A stretch of DNA of 64,000 nt, taken from Mycoplasmoidaceae bacterium. GTDB taxonomy: Bacteria; Bacillota_I; Bacilli_A; Mycoplasmatales; Mycoplasmoidaceae. The notes beneath the pieces were generated by a model that was given only the letters and a program-made list of their open reading frames with translations, was not told the origin of the DNA and did no database searches. This document shows, in pieces, positions 10,168 through 19,832 of the stretch (the first letter of the stretch is position 1; the number at the start of each line of letters is the position of its first letter). The DNA is taken from positions 3,285 to 67,284 of the forward strand of contig JAKSVP010000002.1 in NCBI GenBank assembly GCA_024427265.1, given 5' to 3'. The position numbers were made by a program, and so were the translations under genes.

Positions 10168-10274
10168 ATAGAAGTTAAACACTATGGAGTTTATGGTGTG
10201 GTTTAAGTGAGTCCAGAATAGAAAGACGTCGCTTTAATGGAAAAACTGGGGGGAATCTCCTAGTTTTTTCTTTT
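10168..10274 (+). pseudogene. 5S rRNA-like repeat copy 5 (degenerate) with terminator
   Basis: Only AGAAGTTAAAC, and AGAATAGAAAGACGTCGC near 10233, remain of the core; the 5' half is missing and the PAP2 stop codon lies at its edge. The terminator at 10241-10274 is retained. Confidence 0.6.
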
Positions 10275-10282
10275 AATTATAT

Positions 10283-10386
10283 TTAGGGTTAAAAATTAAA
10301 AAATATTTTTCACTTTTTCTCCCTAATACTATATAATGTTATAGGGTTAAAATTAAATAGATAATTTTAATAAAATCACCCTAAGG
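10283..10386. promoter_or_regulatory. Promoter/operator of Fic-Q1
   Basis: TAGGGTTA-type half-sites recur: TTAGGGTTAAA (10283), CCCTAATA…TATAGGG (10321-10346, flanking TATAAT 10332-10337) and CACCCTAAGG (10378). An inverted repeat around the -10 box suggests negative autoregulation. Confidence 0.55.
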
Positions 10387-10392
10387 ATATTT

Positions 10393-11331
10393 ATGGATAA
10401 AAAATTAGAAAAGATACAAACATTAAAAGATGAAAAAAAGAGATTAGAAGAACAAATTGAATCTCTTAATTTTAGAGGATATCCTGAGATTAAACAAATC
10501 AATGGCAAAAAATATATATACCTAAGATATAAAAAATATGATAGATTGAGCAGCCAGTATGCTGGAATCTATAGTGACGAACTTTTTAACTCATTAAAAG
10601 AAATGAGTTTGAATGTTAAACAATTAAAAACTAAATTAAGATTAGTCAAAACAAAACTAGCATACTATGGTTTCGATGATGTTAATTTGCCGGCTAAAGT
10701 TCTGCAAGCTATGGATTATGTTAGACATAGTCTAAAAGACATAATTTATGACCAAGCTGTAGTAGAGGGTGTATCAGCCACATTTCTTGATACAGAAGAA
10801 ATCTTGGAAAAAGGACAAAGCAAGAATGTTACATTTGATGATACACTTAAAATTTTAAATCTTAAAAATGCTTGAGCTTATGTTTTAGACGAAGATACTT
10901 TAAAACTAAAGTTAAACATTAATGTTTTATCAACAATAGCAGGCTATGTTAATGATCGATTAGTATCATATCCTGATTCAATAAGACAAACAAATGTAAG
11001 AATTGGTGGATGCTCATATAAACCGCCAATCCCAACAAGAGAATCAGTTGTTGAGAAGTTAAAACAAATACTTTCTAGTAAATTAGACAATGTTGATATT
11101 GCCATTAAAATTTTCTTGTATATTTGCAAGATGCAAATATTTAACGACGGAAATAAAAGATCTGCATTGATTGCAGCTAATTTTTATCTAATAAAAAAAT
11201 CATATGGATATATATCCGTTCCACATGAAAAAGAAAAAGAATTTAAACAACTTTTAGTCGACTATTATGAAAGTAAAAGCGATAAGATAAGTAATTTCAT
11301 TAAAAAGTATTGTTGTTTTCCAATGAAATAA
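10393..11331 (+). CDS. Fic-like protein with Gln in place of the catalytic His (Fic-Q1)
   Basis: 312 residues. The first 160 residues are a helical region (coiled-coil-like EKIQTLKDEKKRLEEQIESL) of a type often found in front of this Fic subgroup. The Fic core at about 248-256 reads QIFNDGNKR, followed by SALIAANFYLI. The canonical motif begins with His; here it is Gln, as also in the paralogue at 18721-19659. It therefore probably lacks standard AMP transferase activity. Single gene, with its own operator-like promoter and flanked by 5S repeats. Confidence 0.8.
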
Positions 11332-11337
11332 GGTTAG

Positions 11338-11496
11338 CTCGCAACATCAGTTGCTCGCGTTAATATTGTAGGGGAAATACCTGTTTTCATCCCGTAGACA
11401 GAAGTCAAGCCTATGAAGGGTAATGTACCCGCTTAAAGAATAGAAAGACGTTGTTTTAATGGAAAAACTAGGGCGAGAGTCCTAGTTTTTTCTTTT
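11338..11496 (+). pseudogene. 5S rRNA-like repeat copy 6 (partly decayed) with terminator
   Basis: Preceded by the same GCAAC/GTTGC hairpin as copy 1. Core 11357-11454 keeps GCGTTAATATTGTAGGGG and AGAAGTCAAGC but is missing bases around CCCGTAGACAG and GCCTATG. Terminator 11463-11496. Confidence 0.6.
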
Positions 11497-11501
11497 ATAT
11501 T

Positions 11502-11593
11502 AAAACTTTACTTAAATTTTTAGAAAAATAAATAAGTAAAAGAAAAATGATAAAACTTTACTTAAATGATATATAATCCAAAATAAGTAAAGG
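11502..11593. promoter_or_regulatory. Promoter/operator of class II Fic gene
   Basis: Four half-sites alternate: CTTTACTTAAAT at about 11506 and 11556, and their complements AATAAGTAAA at 11530 and 11582, surrounding TATAAT near 11572. The gene ends in a winged helix, so self-repression through these sites is plausible. Confidence 0.6.
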
Positions 11594-11601
11594 ATATAAT
11601 A

Positions 11602-12753
11602 ATGAAATTATTAAGTAAAAGAGCCGGAAAACTATGTTATGTTCAAAGTGATTATTATTGCTTTGTTCCAACTTCACTTTTTTCTATTAATATCGAAAAA
11701 GATGAGGAAATGTCTTTATTGTTAGATGAAGCAAACATGTGCTTGGGGAAATTAGCTGGTTTAGCTATTAATTTACCTGACAAAGACATTTTTATCGCTA
11801 AGTATGTAGAAAAAGAAGCTGTCTTATCTAGTCAAATTGAAGGAACACAAGCCTCTTTGAGTGATGTTTTCCAAGTAGATAAATTAGATGAAGAAATTAG
11901 AAAAGAAACTAAAGAAATTGTTAACTATGTTAACACTTTAGATCTTGGTATTAGTTTGTTGAAGTGCCTTCCGCTTTGCTTAAGATATTTTAAACAGCTT
12001 CACAAAACATTGCTGTTGGGTGTACGTGGATGAAAACAAAACCCTGGTGAAGTTAGAAGAAGCCAAAACTGAATTGGCCCAAAAGGTTATACCCTAAAAG
12101 AGGCAACATTTATCCCCCCATCAGTTGATTATTTAAATATTTTAATTACCGATTTAGAGAAATTTATTAACACAGAAAACAATATGTCACTTTTAATTAA
12201 AACAGCACTCATCCATTATCAGTTTGAAACTATACACCCGTTTTTAGATGGAAATGGAAGAGTAGGAAGAATATTAATTCCCTTATTTTTAATTAACAAC
12301 AAAATTTTGTCTAATCCAATAATGTATCTAAGTTTATTTTTTAAAAAAAATAGAAGAGAATATTATGATTTGCTGATGGATGTTAGATTTAAAGGACATT
12401 ATGAACAATGAATAAAATTTTTCTTGAAAGGTGTAATTGAAACATCAAATAATGCAGTTGAGACTATCAACCAAATTATTAAATTGCGTAGCAATATATC
12501 TCAGAAACTTGATAGGCTAAAAATTCATAATAAACAATTAGTTAGTGATGCGATCATGTTTTTATATCAACACCCTTACGTTAATAGTAACGATCTCAGA
12601 AAAAGGTTTTCTATATCAAAGCCCACAACATCAAGCTTAATTAAAACATTACAAAAAATGAACATTATTGTTAAAACTGATAAAAAACAAAGAAACTCAA
12701 CCTATAGATTTGATAAATATGTACAAATTTTAGAAGAAGGAACTAATTTATAA
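11602..12753 (+). CDS. Class II Fic protein with inhibitory helix and winged helix
   Basis: 383 residues. The N-terminal inhibitory motif SSQIEG is at 76-81, placing it in the class where the regulatory helix is on the N-terminal side. The complete catalytic loop HPFLDGNGRVGR begins at about 212, and a C-terminal winged HTH (YVNSNDLRKRFSISKPTTSSL) spans about 310-370. All catalytic residues are present, so AMP transfer to a target protein is expected. The mRNA has an AAAGGA site. A decayed copy lies at 9277-9470. Confidence 0.9.
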
Positions 12754-12759
12754 TTAATC

Positions 12760-12905
12760 GCAGCGTTAATATTGTCGGTGAAATACCTATTTTCATCCCT
12801 CAACATAGAAGTCAAGCCCGATGAAGGGCAATGTACCTAACTGGGGAGAATAGAAAGACGCTGCTTTAATGGAAAAACTAGGGGGAACTCCTAGTTTTTC
12901 TTTTA
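12760..12905 (+). rRNA. 5S rRNA-like repeat copy 7 with terminator
   Basis: Helix I is perfect here: GCAGCGT (12760) pairs with ACGCTGC (ends 12864). Helix II is the C-G type: TCGG pairs with CCGA. The helix III region (TATTTTCATCCCTCAACATAG) is degenerate. Terminator 12873-12905 runs directly into the promoter of the next gene. Confidence 0.55.
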
Positions 12906-12920
12906 TATAATATAGGCGTT

Positions 12921-14609
12921 ATGAAAATATCAAAATTATTAATCCCTGTAGTTTTAACTACTAGCATTCCCCCTATTAGTGTGTTGGTTGGCTGTTCAAA
13001 TAATAAGATTGATCACACATATGATAAAATTACATCAGAAATAAAACAAGATGCAATATCTGAATTTATTGAATTAAGCAAAATATACCGTGAAACATAT
13101 TTCACTAGAGGTATTTGTAATTGGTTAAAACAAAGAATACAAGAAATTTGCCCTGAAGCAACAATTTTAGAAGATGATTACAATGCATCTTTAGAAGATT
13201 CTACAGTTGACCCAGATAAAAGCTCTGGTAACCTTATTATCGACATTCCTGCATCACCAGGAATGGAAAATAATAAGAAGATTTGTTTTCAAGCACATAT
13301 GGACATGGTTTGTGTTGCAGATTCGCCTGAAGCTTTAGAACAAATGAAGCAAAATGGTGTTAGCGTAGAAATTAATTCTACTGATAACACAATGACATCA
13401 GCAGGAAAACACACTTCACTTGGTGCTGATGATGGTATTGGTGTTGCTATTATGTTAGCATTATTAAAAAACAAGAATATTGCTCATGGGCCAATTAAAT
13501 ATATTATTACGGCAGATGAGGAAAATGGTGGTGGTGCAAAGTGATTAGGTCATGAAACATCACATGGCGATGCGCCTGACCCTGCCGAAGGTGCAGCGAT
13601 TATGGCTGATTGTGACACAATGCTTAATGTTGATAATGAATTAGAAGGACAAATTATCACATCAACTGCAGGAAATGTAAAAGCAACTTTTATGTATAAT
13701 GCTCCAAATAATAGTATTTCTAGTTCTAATGAATATGAGCTGGTTATAGATGGTTTGATTGGCGGACACTCTGGTGATGATATAGGATTTGGACGAGCAA
13801 ATGCCATTGTTTTGGCTCGTACAATTTTAAATAAGCTAAATGATGTTCAGTTAATTTCATTTACAACACCAAATTCTAAAGCACCTAACGCAATTGTAAA
13901 TAAAATTGTTACTAATTTTATTAGTACACAAGAAAAATCTGACATTGAAACGCAAATTAGTGAATGCTTATCTGAATTTAAAAAGCAATACCCTAATGAG
14001 AAGAATGTAAATATTGGTTTTAATGAAAAACAAGTAGCTCCTGGTATGAAGTCATACACAGATGAACAAACTAAGCAAATATTAGAATTTGCATCATTAT
14101 TGCCATATGGTGTTATAAGTTGAAAAGATAAAGAGACATCCAAACCAGAAACAAGTGAAAATATTGGACCATTTTCCTTTGGCTGATATAAGTCTGATGA
14201 GGAATTACAACCATCAAATCATGATTTATCCCTAGATATTATGGCAAGAAGTTGCAATAATGACCACATTGATAGTTTAAAGCTATACCATGAGATGTTA
14301 CAACAAACACATTTTGCTGATGCAACAATTAATACTGCATATGAATATGGATGGGCAGGAGATGATGATCAAACATTTATTGATTTTATTTATCAAAAGT
14401 TTAACTCATTTGGTGTCAATCCAACTAAGGAAGATTTACATTCAGGTATAGAAATATCATTTTTCAAGCAATTTAAGCCTACAATTTATGCTACATCTAT
14501 TGGGCCAACATTACGTAATGTTCATAGTTGAAATGAAACATTAGAACTAAATACAATAGATTCAACTATAAAAGTAATGCTAGCCTGTTTAGATCATATG
14601 AAGATATAA
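12921..14609 (+). CDS. M20 dipeptidase-like lipoprotein 1 (PepD type)
   Basis: 562 residues with a lipoprotein signal (…PISVLVGC, Cys about 25). Motifs in order: QAHMDMV (about 122, first metal His/Asp), GADDGIG (about 168, bridging Asp), TADEENGG (about 199, catalytic base and metal Glu), then a lid domain with GGHSGDDI. These match PepD/cytosol non-specific dipeptidase, but the protein is surface-anchored, so it would cut di- or tripeptides outside the cell for import. TATAAT lies 8 nt before ATG, directly after the 5S-linked terminator. Confidence 0.85.
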
Positions 14610-14780
14610 AACTTGCAAAGACATTTCAAATGTTTTGCAGCGTTAATATTGTCGGTGAAATACCTGCTTTCATCCCTAATACAGAAGTCAAACCCGATGA
14701 AGTCGAATGTACCCGCTTAAAGAATAGAAAGACGTTGCTTTAATGGAAAAACTAGGGGAAACTCCTAGTTTTTTCTTTTA
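14610..14780 (+). rRNA. 5S rRNA-like repeat copy 8 with terminator
   Basis: A stem GCAAAGACATTT/AAATGTTTTGC precedes the core 14637-14738. GCAGCGT pairs with ACGTTGC through one G-U; helix II is TCGG/CCGA. Loop bases read TGCTTTCATCCCTAATACAG. Terminator 14747-14780. Confidence 0.55.
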
Positions 14781-14794
14781 TAATAATATTTATT

Positions 14795-16417
14795 ATGAAA
14801 AAAATATTATGCATGATCCCAACACTTGTTGGTGTATTAAATGTGGTGCCTACTACTATGTTAGTGGCTTCATGTTCAAATAGTAATCAACCAAAATATG
14901 ATGAATTTACTAAAACTCTATATAAAGCATCATATAGTGAATTCATCAACTATATTGAAAATTGTCCACATGTCTCAAATCAAGACATTGTTACGATTGA
15001 TAGTGATGAAGATAGTTTAAAAGGAGCTAGAGTATATTTAAAAAATTTAGTTAATCAATATATTGGTGTTACTCCAACAACTGATGCTGGTGGAAACATT
15101 TATTATGATATTCCAGCTACCCCTGGGTTTAAAAACTACAAGAAGATAATTCTTCAAGCTCATATGGATATGGTTTGAACTACTAGTGAAGAATGAAGTG
15201 GTGAAAAAGGCAAAGTAGTTAGTGAAACAAAGAAAATTGGTAATAGAACAATTGTTCATTCTAAAGATAATCAAACAACATTAGGAGCAGATGATGGTCA
15301 GGGTGTTGGCATTATTCTTGGTGTTACTAAAACATCTAATGATTTTAATCATGGACCAATAAGATGTATCTTAACAGCTGATGAAGATAGCACCATATAT
15401 GGAGCAATGCATTTAGATGCTGCAACATTAGATGGTGATTATTTAATTAATGTTGACACATCTACTCAAGACATCTTCATTGCTTCTGCTGGAACTCAAG
15501 GTTTTAGAACATATATTAATAATCTTAATGGTTATGATATTCCAGCAGGCTATAAACTATATAGTTTAAAAATATTAGGATGTAAAGCAGGACACTCAGC
15601 AAATGCAATGATTGATGGTAAAGGTAATCCAACAAACATAGCAATTGACATTTTAAATAAAATTAGAGAAAAGATTGATTTGCAAATACTATTACAATCT
15701 ATCCATGATAATGGACAAACAAATGTATTTGCAAGTGAATCAGAAGTAGTTTTTGCTAGCAACAAGACTATTAATCAAAAAGACATTGCTTCCTTCCTTA
15801 AAGAGGAAAAGCAAACATTTTTTGCAGAAACAGATATGTCTTTTGCTTTTAATGAAATATTGACACCAGCAATCACTAAAACTATTAGTAATGATGATTC
15901 ATTTAAATTAATGTTATTTTTATCACAACTTCCATGAGGATTAATTAAAAAAGATGAAAAGACTAATGAAATGATAGCTTCAGCTAACATATCTCCTGTA
16001 TCATTAGATTTGAATAATGATAACTTTTCATTTTATGTAAGCAATTTAACAAGGTTTGCATCGCAAGAATGAAAAGATTATTTTGTAGAAAAATTTGGAG
16101 CAGTTAAGTTGGTTCTAGCTGGATTAGATCCAACATTTACAGACAATGAAGAATCATTCCCAATATGAGAAGCGATTGGTGATAATCCTTTAATTCAAAT
16201 TGCTCAACAAGCATATAAAAATATTAATGTAAATGCAAAACTAAAAAAGGATGCAGGAGCATTAGAAACTGCTTATTTTGCTGAAAAAAATCCAAATTTA
16301 AAAATGGTTTCTATTGGTGCTATTGTAAAAAATGAACATAATGTTAATGAGTCGATGGATTTAAATTCTTATTATGATTTGGCAAGTGTAATTCTATATA
16401 TTTTAAGAAATTGTTAA
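14795..16417 (+). CDS. M20 dipeptidase-like lipoprotein 2
   Basis: 540 residues, paralogue of the previous gene with a lipoprotein signal ending LVASC. It keeps QAHMDMV (about 122) and GADDGQG (about 168), and a GHSANAMIDG lid segment. The Glu-Glu pair of the active site is TADEDSTIYGA here, so the second, metal-binding Glu is Asp; C-terminal NEHNVNES supplies the last His. It is probably still zinc-binding, perhaps with altered activity. TATAAT-like bases follow directly on the 5S terminator and the mRNA is near-leaderless. Confidence 0.85.
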
Positions 16418-16464
16418 AAGGACTAATCCTTTAAATTAGATAAAAAAATACTAGAATATTGTTG

Positions 16465-16644
16465 GTTTATAAAACTTGCAAAGACATTTCAAATGTTTTG
16501 TAGCGTTAATATTGTCGGGGAAATACCTGTTTTCATCCCTCAACACAGAAGCCAAACCCGATGAAATCGAATGTACCCGCTTAAAGAATAGAAAGACGTT
16601 GCTTTAATGGAAAAACTAGGGGGAAACTCCTAGTTTTTTCTTTT
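16465..16644 (+). rRNA. 5S rRNA-like repeat copy 9 with terminator
   Basis: Same 5' stem as copy 8. Core 16500-16602 with helix II TCGGGG/CCCGA paired, loop TTTTCATCCCTCAACACAG, and a shortened helix IV (CCCGCTTAAAGAATAG). Terminator 16611-16644. Confidence 0.55.
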
Positions 16645-16946
16645 ATAGTTCATAAACATTTAGTTCTAATAATCAGATGAATCCATATTTGAATATAGAC
16701 AAGCATCGTTATATAAATTAGAATTATGGTTTTTTTAATTATCGCATCAATGTCTGCTGTTTCAATAAAACTTAAATATTTATTTTGAAGAATAAATATT
16801 CTATCTTTTCCAGATATTAAATATGGCAATTCAAGTGTTGGGGCCTTCTTATTTATTTTGAAAAAGGATTTAGGGAAAGGAGTGTTGAAACGAACATCCG
16901 ATCTCTCGAAAAAATCCTTAAATAAAAACTCATTTTTATTGCTCAT
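16581..16946 (-). pseudogene. Truncated partner gene of Fic protein 2
   Basis: Starts at ATG 16946 sharing one base with the Fic stop (same TAATG coupling as in copy 1) but the sequence, MSNKNEFLFKDFFERSDVRF..., is unrelated to the copy 1 partner. About 98 residues look like genuine coding sequence; the frame then runs through the reverse strand of the terminator and 5S copy 9 to a stop at 16581. The gene was evidently cut at the 5S junction, near 16650. Confidence 0.65.
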
Positions 16947-17932
16947 TATTCTTTAATTTCCCATTTCCCAATTTTTCTTCCACCTGATCTAATAAGAATA
17001 TTTTTCTTTTTTAAAATAGCTAGATAATTTTTAACAGTTTTTTCTGAAACACCGATTTTTAATGCCAACTGTCTAATGTTAATCTTTGGATTAATAGCAA
17101 TGTTTTTCAATATAGATTCCTCGTTCTTTGATAGGGAAGTTTGTCTCTTGTTTAATACATTATCAATATGCAACAATCTATTTTGTAAAATATTTTTCTC
17201 ACCTAGGATTAAATTTCTTAAAAACATGATTAAAAAACTATTATCCTCATATATACCTTTGGTTAAGTTTTGATAATTGGCTCTAACTAATGCATTTCTA
17301 AAATATAGAGAGTGTTTTGCAAATAAGTCATTTGCAACATCATAGCCTAATGATCTCAAATATTTTATTAAAAATATAGCTGTGGTTCTCGTATTTCCTT
17401 CGCAGAAAACATGAATTTGTCATAAATTGCTAATAAAAATTGCAATATGTTGAATAATCTCATCTTGGTTTAGGTGTGAGTAGTCAAAATGTCTCTCTTC
17501 ATTTAGATCGTATTTTAATGTTGAGCTTAATTCTCGATAATCACCATATCTAACTGTATCGCCATTCAATACTCATTCTTCTTTTTTGAAGTTATATGTA
17601 CGAATTAGTCCGGCTTTGTCATATATTCCATCAAACAAGTGCCGATGAATAGACATATAACCCTCAGGACTAAAAGTAAAATTATCATCTGAAAGAATGT
17701 CAGTTATACGGCTTGCCACTAGATCCGCTTCTTTATACTCGTCAACGTCCTTTCCTTTTTTTTCTTCGTAGTACGAATTGATAAATTTTGTTAGTTGGCT
17801 AACATTAATTTTTCCTGCAACATATTTATTCTTTAGATCAATAAAATATTTCGAATTAGATAAATTATCGACTTTTTGCAAACCGATAGCTGTTTCAATT
17901 AAATATTTTTTTGAATAAGTATTTGAACTCAT
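16946..17932 (-). CDS. Fic-domain protein 2 with C-terminal winged helix
   Basis: 328 residues, identical by eye to Fic protein 1 (HVFCEGNTRTT core, winged helix, ATG beside TATAAT) except that the C-terminus is GKWEIKE instead of GSWEIKK. Sequence divergence begins in these last codons, so the shared block ends inside the stop region and a different downstream gene is attached. Confidence 0.85.
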
Positions 17933-18381
17933 ATAGCAATTATACACTAAAAAACTTTATTTTACCCAAAAGAATTACCCAAAGAAAACCGTAGGTTTCA
18001 TCACTATTAACACAAAATCTTCTACTTTCTTTCTGCCTGCACAAATGACAAAAAAATGGTAATTACCCAAAAGAATTACCCAAATACATTTTTAAATTAT
18101 GAAAATTATCTATATATAATCAATGTCCACTTGGCTAATTACACCTAGTTTTGGCTTGGCGGTGGCGGAAACATTTCCACTTTATTAAAGGTAAAGAACG
18201 GAACGTCTCCGGCATGTCATATTATGGTCGTGTGTATCGAACCATATATTCCGAAAAAACTCAGGCGAATATCTGAGTTTTTTCTTTTGCTAATTGAAAA
18301 CAACGAAAAATAGACAGATTGGCCTCGCCTTTTTCTTCTAGGCTCGCAATTACTACAAAGTTAGAACCGATGACGATTAAC
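16968..18381. repeat. 1.4-kb duplicated block, copy B
   Basis: Partner of 3762-5175, direct orientation, 13.2 kb apart. Lack of visible divergence implies a recent duplication or ongoing gene conversion. Recombination between the copies would delete or invert nothing but excise all cassettes between them as a circle. Confidence 0.9.
18126..18288 (+). ncRNA. Structured non-coding RNA, copy B
   Basis: Second copy of the RNA at 4920, with identical promoter, hairpins and terminator. It lies divergent from Fic protein 2. Confidence 0.6.
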
Positions 18382-18576
18382 AAAAGCTAATCGTGATGAG
18401 CTAAAGCTCATCATTTAAACCATAGGATCATATAAACAGCGTTAATATTGTCGGGGAAATACCTGTTTTCATCCCTCAACACAGAAGTCAAACCCTATGA
18501 AGGGCAATGCACCCGCTTAAAGAATAAAAAGACGTTGCTTTAATGGAAAAACTAGGGGGAAACTCCTAGTTTTTTA
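18372..18576 (+). rRNA. 5S rRNA-like repeat copy 10 with 5' hairpins and terminator
   Basis: Core 18437-18538. Helix I starts CAGCGT; helix II is mismatched (TCGGGG faces ACCCTA), the reciprocal of copy 3. Helix IV is shortened and a G in GAATAG is lost (GAATAAAAAGAC). Terminator 18547-18576. Confidence 0.55.
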
Positions 18577-18611
18577 ATAAATCAACCGCATACAATTTGT
18601 ATACAGTTCAA

Positions 18612-18705
18612 AATCATTTAGAACAGGTTCAGTAATGAATTAAACGAAAAGTGGAGATAAACTATTACTTTCTTTCCATTGAACCTCTTAACCAGTTAAA
18701 AACAA
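18612..18705 (-). repeat. About 95-bp dispersed repeat (copy 1)
   Basis: Shares CATTTAGAAC-GGTTC, ATTACTTTCT and CCAGTTAAAAA in order with the reverse complement of 39018-39118 and 44892-44990. No coding frame. Possibly a small miniature element or a conserved intergenic RNA. Confidence 0.5.
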
Positions 18706-18720
18706 TTAAAAAATGAAGTA

Positions 18721-19659
18721 TTACTTCATTTTTTGTCAACATTTGGTTTTTAAGAATTGTTTAATGTTATTTGGTTTAGATTCATAATATAGCACTAATT
18801 GTTTACGGAAGTAATTAATTTCTTTTTCAGGAATGACAATCATTCCTTTACCATGTGAAATTAAATAATGGTTGGCATAAATAACACCAGTTCTTTTATT
18901 ACCATCTAAATAAATTTGTGTTTTCATTACATATAGTAATAATTCAATAGCAATATCAATTGCTTTTGCTTTTGACATTATTAATTTTTTAATGTGATCA
19001 ATTACATCAACTTCAATAGGGATAGGCGGAGCATATGATGCACCACGAATAGAAACTGGGACATGTCTAATTCTTCCACCATCATCATAAAAACCTTCGT
19101 TCACCATTTTAGCTATTCATGAACATAGATAATAGTCAGATGGAGATTTAACTACATCTTCATCTAAGATAAATTCTCATGCATGTTTAAGGTTAAGAAT
19201 CTTTTGTACATCACTAGCCCTTAAACCTTTGACTTTTCCATTATCAATAATGTCTTCCGTTTGAGGAAAAGTAGTAGCTATCCCTTCAAGTATAGCTTGA
19301 GTATAAATGTTATGTTTAACATTTGCCCTAGCAAATTCAACATTTAATAATATATTGTTTGGTAATTGTGTTGCATCATATCCTAATAGAGCTAATTGTT
19401 TATTAACATGACGAAGTTGTTTTGTTAATAAACGATGTTGTCTACATACCCTTAAAACATTGTCAAATAAATCTTTTGAGTAAGGACCAACATATGTAGA
19501 CTTAATTTTGGCACCATCTCTTTTACGGACATAAAGGTATTTTGATCCATTATTAATTTTAATATCTGGTGTTCCAGAGTATGGTAATAGAGATAAATGA
19601 GCAGTAATTTCTGCTCTTTCCATTAACAATGTTTTTGTTTGATTAATACTTGTTTTCAT
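18721..19659 (-). CDS. Fic-like protein with Gln in place of the catalytic His (Fic-Q2)
   Basis: 312 residues, the same length as Fic-Q1 and a clear paralogue: KYLYVRKRDG near 40, a DIIDNGKVKGLRASDVQKILNLKHAW hinge near 140-165, and the core QIYLDGNKRTGVIYANHYLI near 248. The first motif residue is Gln again. The stop is TAA at 18721 after WQKMK. The start at 19659 lies next to a 10-bp inverted repeat that brackets its -10 box. Confidence 0.8.
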
Positions 19660-19660
19660 T

Positions 19661-19705
19661 GTTGGGGAACTTTCTTATCGATATTATAGCAAAATGTTCC
19701 CCAAC
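19661..19705. promoter_or_regulatory. Palindromic operator of Fic-Q2
   Basis: GTTGGGGAAC (19661-19670) and its exact complement GTTCCCCAAC (19696-19705) flank the minus-strand TATAAT box (19683-19688). This geometry is typical of an autoregulated toxin-antitoxin promoter. Confidence 0.65.
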
Positions 19706-19730
19706 TTATACAAATATTTAAATTTTCAAA

Positions 19731-19822
19731 TCGATGAAGTCGAATGCATCCGCTGGGGAGAATAGAAAGACATTGCTTTAATGAAAAAACTAGGGGAAAA
19801 CTCCTAGTTTTTTCTTTTATAA
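19731..19822 (+). pseudogene. 5S rRNA-like repeat copy 11 (3' half only) with terminator
   Basis: Begins in mid-core at CGATGAAGTCGAATG and keeps CGCTGGGGAGAATAGAAAGACATTGC to 19776; the 5' half is missing. Terminator 19785-19822. It is the last copy in the array. Confidence 0.6.
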
Positions 19823-19832
19823 TATAGACATT

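Noticed and set aside
13289..14143. Long reverse frames opposite the dipeptidase genes
   Set aside because: The plus strand carries a complete enzyme with all metal motifs; the reverse frames are codon-bias shadows.
1494..19776. Considered the repeats as a CRISPR-like or insertion-sequence array
   Set aside because: Spacing is irregular (0.9-3 kb), units contain rRNA-type stems and a terminator, and there is no transposase or Cas gene.
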